64,000 bases of DNA from Rhizobium sp. SL86 (GTDB taxonomy: Bacteria; Pseudomonadota; Alphaproteobacteria; Rhizobiales; Rhizobiaceae): assembly GCF_026672545.1 (NCBI RefSeq), contig NZ_JAPPRJ010000009.1, forward strand, positions 372,001 to 436,000, read 5' to 3'. The first letter of the stretch is position 1; each line of letters starts with the position of its first letter. Positions 8,037-16,309 of this stretch are shown piece after piece. Made by a program: the position numbers and the translations under genes. The notes beneath the pieces were generated by a model. That model was not told the origin of the DNA. It did not search any database and saw nothing but the letters and a program-made list of their open reading frames with translations.

Positions 8037-8494
8037 GAAACCTTCCCGTCGCCGTAGATCTGGCCGGGATCAAAATGTCGCGCTTCATCGGTAACTTCAA
8101 GGACTGCCGTGCCATCACGGTATTCAACTGTTCGATAAAAGCACGACCGGCGGCCCGTATGGCAACTCGCATCATGGCCGGCGACCTGGACTTTCAGCCA
8201 GACGGCATCCTGGTCGCAATCGGTGAGAAGCTCCACCACCGTCTGCAGATTGCCGGAGGTTTCGCCCTTCTTCCAGATCTTGGCCCTGGACCGGCTGTAA
8301 TAATGGGCAATGCCGGTCTCGATCGTCAGCGACAGCGCTTCGCTGTTCATGTGCGCGACCATCAGCAGGTGGCCATCCCGCGCATCGGTCACGATGGCGG
8401 TGACGAGGCCAGCCTCGTCAAACCGCGGAGTGAAGGCCCCGGGGCCTTCGAGCGCCGTCTTGTCGGCGGGCGCGGCCGGAAAATCGATCGTCAT
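8033..8494 (-). CDS. hisI: phosphoribosyl-AMP cyclohydrolase
   Basis: This 153-residue protein opens the purine ring of phosphoribosyl-AMP in step three of histidine synthesis, in the cytoplasm. The metal-binding and active-site segments are present: DCDQDAVWLKV with its Asp-Cys-Asp cluster, and CHTGRRSCFYR with two further cysteines. It is a stand-alone HisI without the HisE domain, which is the usual arrangement in rhizobia. It follows folE by 27 bases on the same strand, so the two are likely one transcript. Both are Zn/Mg-dependent cyclohydrolases acting on related chemistry. Confidence 0.95.
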   Translation of the reverse strand: MTIDFPAAPADKTALEGPGAFTPRFDEAGLVTAIVTDARDGHLLMVAHMNSEALSLTIETGIAHYYSRSRAKIWKKGETSGNLQTVVELLTDCDQDAVWLKVQVAGHDASCHTGRRSCFYRTVEYRDGTAVLEVTDEARHFDPGQIYGDGKVS

Positions 8495-8521
8495 TGAAAT
8501 CAGTCCAGGAAGAGGGGCGCC

Positions 8522-9130
8522 TCAGCGCCGGATCATCATGAGGAAACGTGCCTGTTCAGCGGCATTGGCATCAAATTGGCCGGTGAAGGTCGTCGTCAGG
8601 GTCGAAGAACCCTGCTTCTGAATGCCGCGCATCGACATGCACATGTGTTCGGCCTCGATCATCACGGCAACGCCACGCGGCTCGAGCACGTCCTGGATGG
8701 CATGCGCGATCTGCGCCGTCATGGCTTCCTGCGTCTGTAGCCGGCGGCCATAGGTCTCGACGAGACGGGCGATCTTCGACAGACCCAGCACACGCCCCTT
8801 CGGCAGATAAGCGACATGCGCCTTGCCGATGATCGGCACCATGTGGTGTTCGCAATGTGAGAAGAAAGGAATGTCGCGGACCAGCACCATGTCGTCGTAA
8901 CCGGCGACCTCCTCGAAGGTGCGGCCAAGCACCTCTTCCGGCGTTTGCTCGTAACCGGCAAACAGCTCGCGATAGGATCTGGCCACGCGTTTCGGGGTGT
9001 CGAGAAGTCCTTCGCGGTTCGGATCGTCGCCCGCCCAGCGCAAAAGCACGCGCACGGCCTCTTCGGCCTCCTGCTGCGTCGGGCGCGCCTCTTTCTGGCC
9101 GGCGGGGAAATTTTTCACGATGGCGTCCAT
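8522..9130 (-). CDS. folE: GTP cyclohydrolase I
   Basis: The 202-residue enzyme converts GTP to dihydroneopterin triphosphate, the first step towards folate and, in many bacteria, queuosine. Zinc ligands are seen in FSHCEHHMVP (Cys and His) and in EHMCMSMRG (Cys), and the catalytic-site segments IARLVETYGRRLQTQE and GSSTLTT are conserved. AGGAGAG precedes the ATG by eight bases. It leads a likely folE-hisI transcript and is divergent from the IscU-like gene at 9450. The queA-tgt genes at the far end of the window use the same pathway product. Confidence 0.96.
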   Translation of the reverse strand: MDAIVKNFPAGQKEARPTQQEAEEAVRVLLRWAGDDPNREGLLDTPKRVARSYRELFAGYEQTPEEVLGRTFEEVAGYDDMVLVRDIPFFSHCEHHMVPIIGKAHVAYLPKGRVLGLSKIARLVETYGRRLQTQEAMTAQIAHAIQDVLEPRGVAVMIEAEHMCMSMRGIQKQGSSTLTTTFTGQFDANAAEQARFLMMIRR

Positions 9131-9320
9131 AGCTTCATCTCTCCTGATGCGGAACCTGGCCGCATCCGACCAGCCGAAGGCTGTGGCGGTCTTTGTTCAG
9201 CCGTTACATCATTACGGGCTATCTGGCCCGGCGGATCTTTTTTTACAAGATAGCGCCTGCCAATTTCGGAATGGTTTGGGGTACATCTTTCCGTCTTGAT
9301 GATTGCCCGCCGGCCCATCA

Positions 9321-9342
9321 TATAATGTCGGTGAGCCGACAT
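9321..9342 (+). promoter_or_regulatory. possible promoter with overlapping operator, folE / IscU-like spacer
   Basis: The 319-bp divergent spacer 9131-9449 holds TATAAT at 9321-9326 overlapping a perfect dyad ATGTCGG-TGAG-CCGACAT (9325-9342). A separate TTGACA is at 9391-9396, with no good -10 after it. The dyad looks like a repressor site, but the regulator is unknown. Confidence 0.35.
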
Positions 9343-9449
9343 GACCACCCCGTAACAGCCCGTGGTCGCCGTGCAATCCGGTCCGCCGCGTTGACAGTGC
9401 GTTTCGTAATCGCGAGACCGGGCAGGCGTTATTCAAGTGAGCAATCTGC

Positions 9450-9893
9450 ATGGACGATATCTACAACGCGCGAATCCTTCAGTTGGCCGGCAATATCGAA
9501 CGGGCAGGCGTGCTGGAAAATGCCGATGCGACGGCTGAAAAACACTCCAAGCTGTGTGGCTCCAAGGTTCGGGTCTTCCTGAAGATGGAGGACGGCGTCG
9601 TCAGCGATTTTTCCCACCAGGTGCGGGCCTGCGCACTCGGCCAGGCTTCATCTTCTGTGATGGCGCGGCATGTGGTCGGCGCCACGGCAGAGGAAATCCG
9701 GAACGCCCGCAACGCCATGCTTGCCATGCTGAAGGAGGGCGGCGACGGCCCGGACGGCCGCTTCGAGGAGATGCGGGTGCTGATGCCGGTGAAGGATTAC
9801 AAGGCTCGTCACGCCTCGACCATGCTGACCTTCGATGCCGTTGTCGACTGTCTCGACCAGATCGAGGCGGGGCAGGTGGCAAGGACGGGCTGA
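9450..9893 (+). CDS. IscU/NifU-N-like Fe-S cluster scaffold protein
   Basis: The 147-residue protein resembles the SufU/IscU scaffold fold. Three cysteines sit where cluster ligands are expected: SKLCGSK (about 36), RACALGQASS (about 61) and VVDCLDQ near residue 133. The usual Asp after the first Cys-Gly is Ser here, which as far as I recall is normal for this rhizobial subfamily. It should be cytosolic and hold nascent Fe-S clusters for transfer. It is followed after three bases by yidD, so they are probably co-transcribed, although no functional link is known. No cysteine desulfurase gene is in the window. Confidence 0.85.
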   Translation: MDDIYNARILQLAGNIERAGVLENADATAEKHSKLCGSKVRVFLKMEDGVVSDFSHQVRACALGQASSSVMARHVVGATAEEIRNARNAMLAMLKEGGDGPDGRFEEMRVLMPVKDYKARHASTMLTFDAVVDCLDQIEAGQVARTG

Positions 9894-9896
9894 ACC

Positions 9897-10292
9897 ATGT
9901 GCGAACAGTGCGACGCTGCGGGAGACGATGACGACGAGCGGCCGGTACGCCATGGCCGCAACTGGAGCGGGCCTTTCCGCAAGACGCCCGGCCGGCTTTT
10001 CGGCATGGGCCTGATCCGTCTGTACCAGCTGACGCTCTCTGGTTTCGTCGGCAATTCCTGCCGGCATCTCCCCACCTGCTCGGAATTCGGCTATGAGGCG
10101 GTCGCCCGCCACGGCCTTTGGTACGGCGGCTGGATGGCCGCCTGGCGTTTTGCCCGCTGCGGCCCATTCGGCTCCTCCGGCCTCGATCCGGTGCCGGAGG
10201 TTCTCTCGGCGCGGCAAAACTGGTGGAGGCCCTGGGCCTACGAACGCAACGGCTCGACGCGGCACGGAATCGTCGCCGAAGAAGTGCGCTAA
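9897..10292 (+). CDS. yidD: YidD membrane protein insertion efficiency factor
   Basis: The 131-residue protein has the YidD signature: CRHLPTCSEFGYEAVARHG followed by RCGPFGSSGLDPVP. YidD is a small inner-membrane-associated protein that helps YidC and SecYEG insert proteins. The chain here has an N-terminal extension of about 30 acidic and polar residues and about 25 extra C-terminal residues compared with the usual 80-residue form. In many bacteria yidD sits with rnpA and yidC; in rhizobia it is found, as here, beside the IscU-like gene and thrS. Confidence 0.92.
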   Translation: MCEQCDAAGDDDDERPVRHGRNWSGPFRKTPGRLFGMGLIRLYQLTLSGFVGNSCRHLPTCSEFGYEAVARHGLWYGGWMAAWRFARCGPFGSSGLDPVPEVLSARQNWWRPWAYERNGSTRHGIVAEEVR

Positions 10293-10295
10293 GTC

Positions 10296-10721
10296 ATGCC
10301 GATCCCGATGGAATATCATCATGCCTCGCGGGATTTCGAGGCTTTCATGGACGATCTCCTCGAGATCTCGCTGCTGAAGACCCGCCACCAGGCTTACACG
10401 ATGCTGCAGGCGGTGTTGCAGGTGTTCCGCCGACGGTTGACGCTTGCCGAAGCCATCGGCTTTGCCGGTCTGCTGCCGCCCGTGGTCAGGGCAATCTTTG
10501 TCAGTGACTGGGACACGCAGGAACCGGTTCTGCCCTTCGCCGATCGCGACAGCCTGATGGCGGAGGTGCGGCAGCTGCGGCACAATCACAACCTGTCGAC
10601 CCCGAGCGCCATTGATGACGTGACGGCGGCACTTCGCCGGCATGTGGACGAAACGAAGCTGCAGGCCTTTCTGGGGAAGCTGCCAGCCGGCGCTCTGGAC
10701 TTCTGGGGCTTGCGGACATAG
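10296..10721 (+). CDS. DUF2267-type protein
   Basis: The 141-residue protein has the alpha-helical pattern of DUF2267: FEAFMDDLLEIS, an Arg-rich helix AVLQVFRRRLTLAEA, and LPPVVRAIFVSDW. Members are small cytosolic proteins of unknown function. It begins three bases after yidD; a start four codons downstream (MEYHH) is also possible. The C-terminal half is less conserved. It ends about 140 bases before thrS, with two short hairpins in the gap. Confidence 0.65.
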   Translation: MPIPMEYHHASRDFEAFMDDLLEISLLKTRHQAYTMLQAVLQVFRRRLTLAEAIGFAGLLPPVVRAIFVSDWDTQEPVLPFADRDSLMAEVRQLRHNHNLSTPSAIDDVTAALRRHVDETKLQAFLGKLPAGALDFWGLRT

Positions 10722-10766
10722 CCCGCCGTTGCTGTCGCGGCATTCCCTTTACTAACAGCCCTTTCA

Positions 10767-10806
10767 CGCGTATCTACGCGCGCGTTGCACGCCGTCTTCA
10801 GACGGC
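10767..10806 (+). other. two small hairpins upstream of thrS
   Basis: CGCGTA-TC-TACGCG (10767-10780) and GCCGTCT-TC-AGACGGC (10791-10806) are perfect dyads with the same two-base centre, 53 bases before the thrS start. Neither has a T-run. They may be a leader structure or binding sites. Confidence 0.4.
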
Positions 10807-10858
10807 AAGATCAAACCACCCGCATTCGTTGGCGGGACTGGATAACATGGAGCATAAA

Positions 10859-12880
10859 ATGTCCGTTTCCCTGACTTTCCCCGATGGCTCGATCCGTTCC
10901 TATGAAGCCGGCACAACCGGTCTGGCGGTCGCCGAATCCATTTCCAAGTCGCTGACCAAGAAGGCGGTCGCCATCGCGATCGACGGCGAGCTGCGCGATC
11001 TCTCCGACCCCGTCACCGACGGCCGGATCGAGATCGTCACCCGCACCGATGGCCGCGCGCTCGAACTGATTCGCCACGATGCCGCTCACGTGATGGCCGA
11101 GGCCGTCCAGGAATTGTGGCCCGGCACGCAGGTCACCATCGGCCCGGTGATCGAAAACGGCTTCTATTACGACTTCAAGCGCGTCCATGATGACAGCGGT
11201 GAGGACTGGCCCTTCACGCCCGACGATCTGCCGAAGATCGAAAAGAAGATGAAGGACATCATCGGCCGCAACAAGCCGTTCATCAAGGAGGTCTGGTCGC
11301 GCGACAAGGCCAAGCAGGTGTTCGGCGAAAAGGGCGAGCGCTTCAAAGTCGAACTGGTCGATGCGATCCCCGCCGACCAGGACGTGAAGATCTATAGCCA
11401 AGGCGACTGGTTCGATCTCTGCCGCGGTCCGCACATGGCCTCCACCGGTCAGATCGGCACCGCCTTCAAGCTGATGAAGGTTGCCGGTGCCTATTGGCGT
11501 GGCGACAGCAACAACCCGGTCTTGAGCCGCATCTACGGCACCGCCTGGGCGACCCAGGAGGAACTCGACCAGTATCTGCACGTGCTGGCGGAAGCCGAAA
11601 AGCGCGACCATCGCAAGCTTGGCCGCGAAATGGATCTGTTCCATTTCCAGGAAGAGGGTCCGGGCGTCGTCTTCTGGCACGGCAAGGGCTGGCGCATGTT
11701 CCAGACGCTGACGGCCTATATGCGCCGTAGGCTTGCCAACACCTATGAAGAGGTGAACGCGCCGCAGGTGCTCGACAAGTCGCTGTGGGAAACCTCCGGT
11801 CACTGGGGCTGGTACAACGAGAACATGTTTGCGGTGAAATCCGCCCATGCCTTCGTCAACCCCGATGACGAGGAGGCGGACAACCGCGTCTTCGCGCTGA
11901 AGCCGATGAACTGCCCGGGGCACGTGCAGATCTTCAAGCACGGTCTGAAGTCCTACCGCGAAATGCCTGTTCGTCTTGCGGAATTTGGCCTCGTGCATCG
12001 TTATGAAGCCTCCGGCGCATTGCATGGCCTGATGCGCGTGCGCGGCTTCACCCAGGACGATGCGCATGTCTTCTGCACGGAAGAGCAGATGGCGGCGGAA
12101 TGCCTGCGCATCAACGACCTGATCCTCTCGGTCTATGAGGATTTCGGCTTCCACGAAGTGGTGGTGAAGCTGTCCACCCGTCCGGACAAGCGCGTCGGCT
12201 CCGACGACCTCTGGGATCGCGCCGAAAGCGTGATGATGGAGGTTCTGAAGACCATCGAGGAACAGTCCGGCGGTCGCATCAAAACCGGCATTCTGCCGGG
12301 CGAGGGCGCTTTCTACGGTCCGAAGTTCGAATACACGCTGAAGGATGCCATTGGCCGTGAATGGCAGTGCGGCACCACGCAGGTGGATTTCAACCTGCCG
12401 GAACGGTTTGGCGCCTTCTACATCGATCAGAACTCCGACAAGAAGCAGCCGGTGATGATCCACCGCGCCATCTGCGGCTCGATGGAGCGTTTCCTCGGCA
12501 TCCTGATCGAGAACTTCGCCGGTCACATGCCGCTGTGGTTCGCGCCGCTGCAGGTGGTCGTCGCGACCATTACCTCGGATGCGGACGATTACGGTCGCGA
12601 AGTGGTGCAGACGCTGCGCGATGCGGGTCTGATCGTTGAGGAGGATTTCCGCAACGAAAAGATCAACTACAAGATCCGCGAGCACTCCGTGACCAAGGTG
12701 CCGGTCATCATCGTCTGCGGGCGTCAGGAAGCGGAAAACCGTACGGTCAATATCCGCCGCCTGGGGTCTCAGGCGCAGACGCCGATGTCGCTTGCCGATG
12801 CGGTCGCATCGCTGACCGACGAAGCAACGCCGCCGGACGTCAAGCGCCGGCAAGCGCTGCGCAAGGCGGCTGCGGAATAA
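10859..12880 (+). CDS. thrS: threonyl-tRNA synthetase
   Basis: The 673-residue class II synthetase charges tRNA-Thr. Domains in order: TGS (about 1-62), the editing domain (about 63-225, with HDAAHVMAEA and GFYYDF), the catalytic core (about 240-540, with the zinc ligand Cys in MNCPGH, motif 2 HRYEASGALHGLMRVRGF and motif 3 HRAICGSMERF) and the anticodon-binding domain (to 650). Length matches the family. The start at 10859 has GGAG six bases upstream; an ATG four codons earlier is in frame but poorer. No T-box is visible; two small hairpins precede the gene. Confidence 0.97.
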   Translation: MSVSLTFPDGSIRSYEAGTTGLAVAESISKSLTKKAVAIAIDGELRDLSDPVTDGRIEIVTRTDGRALELIRHDAAHVMAEAVQELWPGTQVTIGPVIENGFYYDFKRVHDDSGEDWPFTPDDLPKIEKKMKDIIGRNKPFIKEVWSRDKAKQVFGEKGERFKVELVDAIPADQDVKIYSQGDWFDLCRGPHMASTGQIGTAFKLMKVAGAYWRGDSNNPVLSRIYGTAWATQEELDQYLHVLAEAEKRDHRKLGREMDLFHFQEEGPGVVFWHGKGWRMFQTLTAYMRRRLANTYEEVNAPQVLDKSLWETSGHWGWYNENMFAVKSAHAFVNPDDEEADNRVFALKPMNCPGHVQIFKHGLKSYREMPVRLAEFGLVHRYEASGALHGLMRVRGFTQDDAHVFCTEEQMAAECLRINDLILSVYEDFGFHEVVVKLSTRPDKRVGSDDLWDRAESVMMEVLKTIEEQSGGRIKTGILPGEGAFYGPKFEYTLKDAIGREWQCGTTQVDFNLPERFGAFYIDQNSDKKQPVMIHRAICGSMERFLGILIENFAGHMPLWFAPLQVVVATITSDADDYGREVVQTLRDAGLIVEEDFRNEKINYKIREHSVTKVPVIIVCGRQEAENRTVNIRRLGSQAQTPMSLADAVASLTDEATPPDVKRRQALRKAAAE

Positions 12881-12885
12881 CACCG

Positions 12886-12919
12886 GACAGCCCCTGTTCC
12901 TGGCGGAACAGGGGCTGTC
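12886..12919 (+). terminator. strong hairpin after thrS
   Basis: A 15-bp perfect stem (12886-12900 with 12905-12919) around loop TGGC follows the thrS stop by five bases. The expected T-run is missing, but its stability and position make it the likely 3' end. Confidence 0.6.
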
Positions 12920-12985
12920 AGAAAAGCTTCGCAAAAATGTAATAAATGTGCCGAGGTTTGGGCGGTCTGGCCCGGTGAGGGGAAC

Positions 12986-13825
12986 TTGCGTTTCAAGGAA
13001 CTGTCTTATGCCAACGACCGCGATCCGCGGCTGAAACGCTGGCTCATCCGCTCGATCGAAGGTCTTTCCGGCCGCGATCGTTATATCCGTCTGTATGATA
13101 TCTGGCGCCATGACGTGGTCGGACGGTCCGACCGCGTGTTTGGACGCATGCTGGAACTGATCAAGGTCCGCCTGGATATCGAGGGCGAATGGCCGCCGCG
13201 CGATCTGCCCGACACGCCTTTGGTGATTGTCGCCAACCATCCCTTCGGAATCGGCGACGGCATTGCCATTCTCGCACTTGCCGAACAACTCGGCCGCCCC
13301 TTCCGTGTGCTGATCAACAACGAACTTCTGAAGGTGCCGGAGATAGCACCTTATTCGCTACCGGTCTGCTTCGAGGAAACGAAGGAGGCGCTGGCGATGA
13401 ACATGGAGACGCGGCGAGAGGCGGTGCGTTTGCTGAAGGAAGGTGTCACCATCATCATCTTCCCGGCCGGTGGTGTCGCGACCGCAAAACGCGGCTTCGG
13501 TCGCGCCGAGGACCTTCCGTGGAAAATGTTTCCGGCCCGGCTCATCCAGGCGGCCAAGGCCAATGTCATTCCGGTCTATTTCCGCGGCCAGAACGGCCGG
13601 CTGTTTCACCTGGCAAGCCGGGTCTCGCTGACCTTGCGCCTGTCGCTTCTCATTCGTGAGTTCAAGCGACTGTCCGGCACGGCCATTCACGCCAAGATCG
13701 GCCCGTTGATGACCTGGGAGGACATGTCGTCGACCTCCGACCGGAAGGATCTTCTGGCGCAGCTGCATCACGCCGTGTTTGCGATGCGTGATCCCGTCCG
13801 CTCGCGGTTTCGCCGCGCTGGGTAA
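12986..13825 (+). CDS. PlsC-like lysophospholipid acyltransferase
   Basis: The 279-residue protein belongs to the glycerophospholipid acyltransferase superfamily. The catalytic His-Asp pair is in NHPFGIGDG, with the wider spacing seen in the hemolysin/ornithine-lipid type branch, and FPAGGVA matches the later substrate-binding motif. It should transfer acyl chains at the inner membrane, perhaps in ornithine lipid or phospholipid synthesis, but the substrate is not fixed by sequence. The start is TTG at 12986 with GAGGGGAA just before it; no ATG is near. It stands alone after thrS. Confidence 0.8.
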   Translation: MRFKELSYANDRDPRLKRWLIRSIEGLSGRDRYIRLYDIWRHDVVGRSDRVFGRMLELIKVRLDIEGEWPPRDLPDTPLVIVANHPFGIGDGIAILALAEQLGRPFRVLINNELLKVPEIAPYSLPVCFEETKEALAMNMETRREAVRLLKEGVTIIIFPAGGVATAKRGFGRAEDLPWKMFPARLIQAAKANVIPVYFRGQNGRLFHLASRVSLTLRLSLLIREFKRLSGTAIHAKIGPLMTWEDMSSTSDRKDLLAQLHHAVFAMRDPVRSRFRRAG

Positions 13826-13877
13826 CCCCGCGAGGCGCAGAGTTCTATGACGGCGGATCACGGAACGCCGGAGAGCG

Positions 13878-14852
13878 CTATTCGGTATCGTTGACCGAAA
13901 CGGCCTGCTGTTCCTTCATCAGCACCTCGACATCGACATCCCTGCCGGCTTCGACGTTGAAGTCCTTCTGGTAGATCTTTTCCTTGTTGCGCGCCACGAC
14001 CGTATAGTCGCCCTCCGTGAGCACCATGGAGGTGAAGGCGCTGACGCTTTCCGCCACGACGTCGCCGCCGGCCGTCAGCACGGACCAGGCCGTATCGGCA
14101 ACCGCTTCGCCACCGATCTGCGAGACGAGCTTGAAACTTACCTGGGCGGCATGGTGCTGCAGTGTCGCTTCCGTCAGCTTGCCGGCCTCCACCTGCACAT
14201 CGGCGCGCACCGACGCGTTCACATCCCCGTATTCGGAGAGGATGTGGTAGTTGCCGGCATTGAGCCGCACGATCGTGTTGGGTTTGACGTCGGCCATGAC
14301 CAAGGGACGTTCGCCGTCTTCGCGCACCTCGGAAGAGTAGATGGAAAACTTAAGTTTGGTTGGCGGGACACGATGATCCACACCGGACACTGCATTCAGC
14401 ACAATGCCGCCAGCATCGAGCACGAGCAGTTCCGCCGGCACCTCACCGCTCGCGGGCACGTTGAGGCGCTTGGTGACGCCCGCCCGCCCGAAGGCGACGT
14501 TGACGAAGTAGGAGCCGGGTGTGAGCTGGAAATGCGCGTCACCACCCTCGGCGGAAGCGACCAGCGGCAGCTTGCCATCCGGCCCGGGTTCGGGACTGAA
14601 CACACGCCAGCTGAGACCGGTCTTCATCGACGGTCCGTCCGCCGTCAGCTTCGCCTGCATCTTCACATCGCGCGCCACGGGAGCAACCGTGCCGAGGGCC
14701 GGAGAAAACGCGTTCAGCTTCGGCATCTTGGCCGTGCTGTCGAGCTGGCGAAAGGTCTTGAACGCATCCTGAGACTGGACAGGCTGAGCCGCCCAAAGAA
14801 CGGAGCCGGCTACCAGAACCATTGCAAGACCGGCCTTCGAATACGCGCTCAT
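13878..14852 (-). CDS. exported repeat protein of unknown function
   Basis: From ATG 14852 the protein has 324 residues. AAGGA lies before this ATG, which is better than the upstream in-frame start at 14903. A signal peptide covers about 1-27 (ending AQP). The rest contains three diverged repeats of an Ig-like beta-sandwich type, each with a core of the form L-x-x-G-x-Y followed by a V-x-A-G turn: LTPGSYFVNV, LNAGNYHILS and LTEGDYTVVA. This resembles carboxypeptidase-regulatory or bacterial Ig folds. It is probably periplasmic. No enzyme motif is seen and the neighbours do not suggest a role. Confidence 0.75.
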   Translation of the reverse strand: MSAYSKAGLAMVLVAGSVLWAAQPVQSQDAFKTFRQLDSTAKMPKLNAFSPALGTVAPVARDVKMQAKLTADGPSMKTGLSWRVFSPEPGPDGKLPLVASAEGGDAHFQLTPGSYFVNVAFGRAGVTKRLNVPASGEVPAELLVLDAGGIVLNAVSGVDHRVPPTKLKFSIYSSEVREDGERPLVMADVKPNTIVRLNAGNYHILSEYGDVNASVRADVQVEAGKLTEATLQHHAAQVSFKLVSQIGGEAVADTAWSVLTAGGDVVAESVSAFTSMVLTEGDYTVVARNKEKIYQKDFNVEAGRDVDVEVLMKEQQAVSVNDTE

Positions 14853-14959
14853 ACCATCCTTGACCGTTGACTCTTCTTTGTCCAAAGGCCACTTGAAAAC
14901 CAACCTCGCGGCAATTTCAAGATGCTGCTCGTCGTAAACGCCTCAGACAGCGTGATATC

Positions 14960-15547
14960 ATGGCCAAGAACCAGCCTCTTTTCGATTACCTCAGCACACG
15001 TCGTTCGATTCCGGCGCTCCAGATGAAGGGCGACGGGCCGAATCGCGACGAGATCCAGTCCATCCTGACGTTGGCCACGCGTGTGCCCGATCACGGAAAA
15101 CTCGCCCCCTGGCGGTTCATCGTCTATCGCGGCGACGAACGTCTGGCGATTGGCGAGCGGCTGGCGGCAATCGCCGCGGCCGCCAATCCGGCGATCAGTG
15201 ACGACATGCGCGAGATCGAACGCACACGCCTGGCGCGGGCGCCGGTGGTGATTGCGGTCATCAGTACAGCCGGTGAACATGTGAAGATCCCGGTCTGGGA
15301 GCAGGAACTGAGCGCTGGCGCGGTCTGCCTCAACCTGTTCATGGCCGCCAACGCGCATGGTTTTGCCGCCAACTGGCTCTCCGAATGGATCGCCTACAAT
15401 GACGAGGCAAAGTCCGCGCTCGGGATCAAGTCCGACGAAAAGGTCGCCGGTTTCGTCTACATCGGCGAAAGCGATTTTCCGCAGACCGACCGGCCGCGAC
15501 CGGACCTTTCTGCCATCGTCACCTGGACCGGCGGGGACGAGGCCTGA
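14960..15547 (+). CDS. nitroreductase-family FMN oxidoreductase
   Basis: The 195-residue protein fits the short YdjA-like nitroreductase group, which uses FMN and NAD(P)H. Seen are the N-terminal FMN phosphate site TRRSIPALQ, the PDHGKLAPWRF segment and the C-terminal GFVYIGESDF. The enzyme is cytosolic. Its stop codon TGA overlaps the ATG of the next gene (TGATG at 15545-15549), so it is translationally coupled to a flavin reductase-like protein. Such pairs often act on nitro compounds or quinones, but the real substrate is unknown. Confidence 0.88.
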   Translation: MAKNQPLFDYLSTRRSIPALQMKGDGPNRDEIQSILTLATRVPDHGKLAPWRFIVYRGDERLAIGERLAAIAAAANPAISDDMREIERTRLARAPVVIAVISTAGEHVKIPVWEQELSAGAVCLNLFMAANAHGFAANWLSEWIAYNDEAKSALGIKSDEKVAGFVYIGESDFPQTDRPRPDLSAIVTWTGGDEA

Positions 15548-16152
15548 TGTTTTATACGACCGATACCAATGAGCACGGCATGCGCCACGATCCGTTCAAG
15601 GCGATCGTGGCACCCCGCCCGATCGGCTGGATCGGTACGAAGGGCCGTGACGGTTCGCAGAACCTGTCGCCCTATTCCTTCTTCAACATCGTTTCGGATC
15701 ACCCGAAGATCGTCATGTTTTCCTCGAGTGGCCGCAAGCACAGCCTGAAGAACGCCGAAGACACCGGCCAGTTCACCGCCAGCCTCGTCAGCCGCCATCT
15801 GGTGGATCAGATGAACGCCTCGTCGGCTCCGGTCGATTATGGCGTCGATGAGTTTGCTCTGTCGAAACTCACCCCCAGGATGGGGAGAGTGGTCGATGCG
15901 CCGTTTGTCGAGGAGGCTTACGCAGCGCTCGAATGCAGGGTGACGCAGATCCTGCAGCCGCCGACGCTGGAGGGTGGGCTGGCCGAATCCTTCATGGTGT
16001 TCGGTCAGGTGGTTGCAATCCATATCAGCGAGGCGATCATCCGCGAGGGGCGCATCGACATGGGCCTGGCACGGCCGATCGCCCGCATGGGGTATATGGA
16101 TTACTCGGATGGCGGTGCGGATGTCTTCCAGCTCAGGCGACCGAACGCCTGA
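15547..16152 (+). CDS. flavin reductase-family flavoprotein
   Basis: The 201-residue protein has the split-barrel FMN-binding fold of the flavin reductase-like family: APRPIGWIGT, NLSPYSFFN and SSSGRKHSLKNAEDTG mark the FMN site. It starts inside the stop codon of the nitroreductase gene, which argues for coupled expression and a shared flavin-dependent task. Proteins of this subgroup often reduce or oxidise small aromatics rather than free flavin. It is followed by an 8-bp-stem hairpin at 16155-16181. Confidence 0.85.
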   Translation: MFYTTDTNEHGMRHDPFKAIVAPRPIGWIGTKGRDGSQNLSPYSFFNIVSDHPKIVMFSSSGRKHSLKNAEDTGQFTASLVSRHLVDQMNASSAPVDYGVDEFALSKLTPRMGRVVDAPFVEEAYAALECRVTQILQPPTLEGGLAESFMVFGQVVAIHISEAIIREGRIDMGLARPIARMGYMDYSDGGADVFQLRRPNA

Positions 16153-16154
16153 GG

Positions 16155-16181
16155 GCCGCACGCGGGCGGCGCTCGTGCGGC
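16155..16181 (+). terminator. hairpin after the flavin reductase gene
   Basis: GCCGCACG (16155-16162) pairs with CGTGCGGC (16174-16181), three bases after the stop. There is no T-run, so this is only a possible terminator. Confidence 0.4.
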
Positions 16182-16309
16182 AAGTGACTGTTATCTCATA
16201 CGGCGTAGAAGCTTAACGGGTATGGTGAACGGATCATAAACCATTTCCGCCTAACCTCACGGACAAGGGAAAACTGGTCGTTCAGACCCCCTGCGAGTGA
16301 GGCGTATCA

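Noticed and set aside
10811..13288. Long minus-strand frame of 825 codons
   Set aside because: It lies opposite thrS, which has full synthetase motifs; the minus-strand product is not recognisable.
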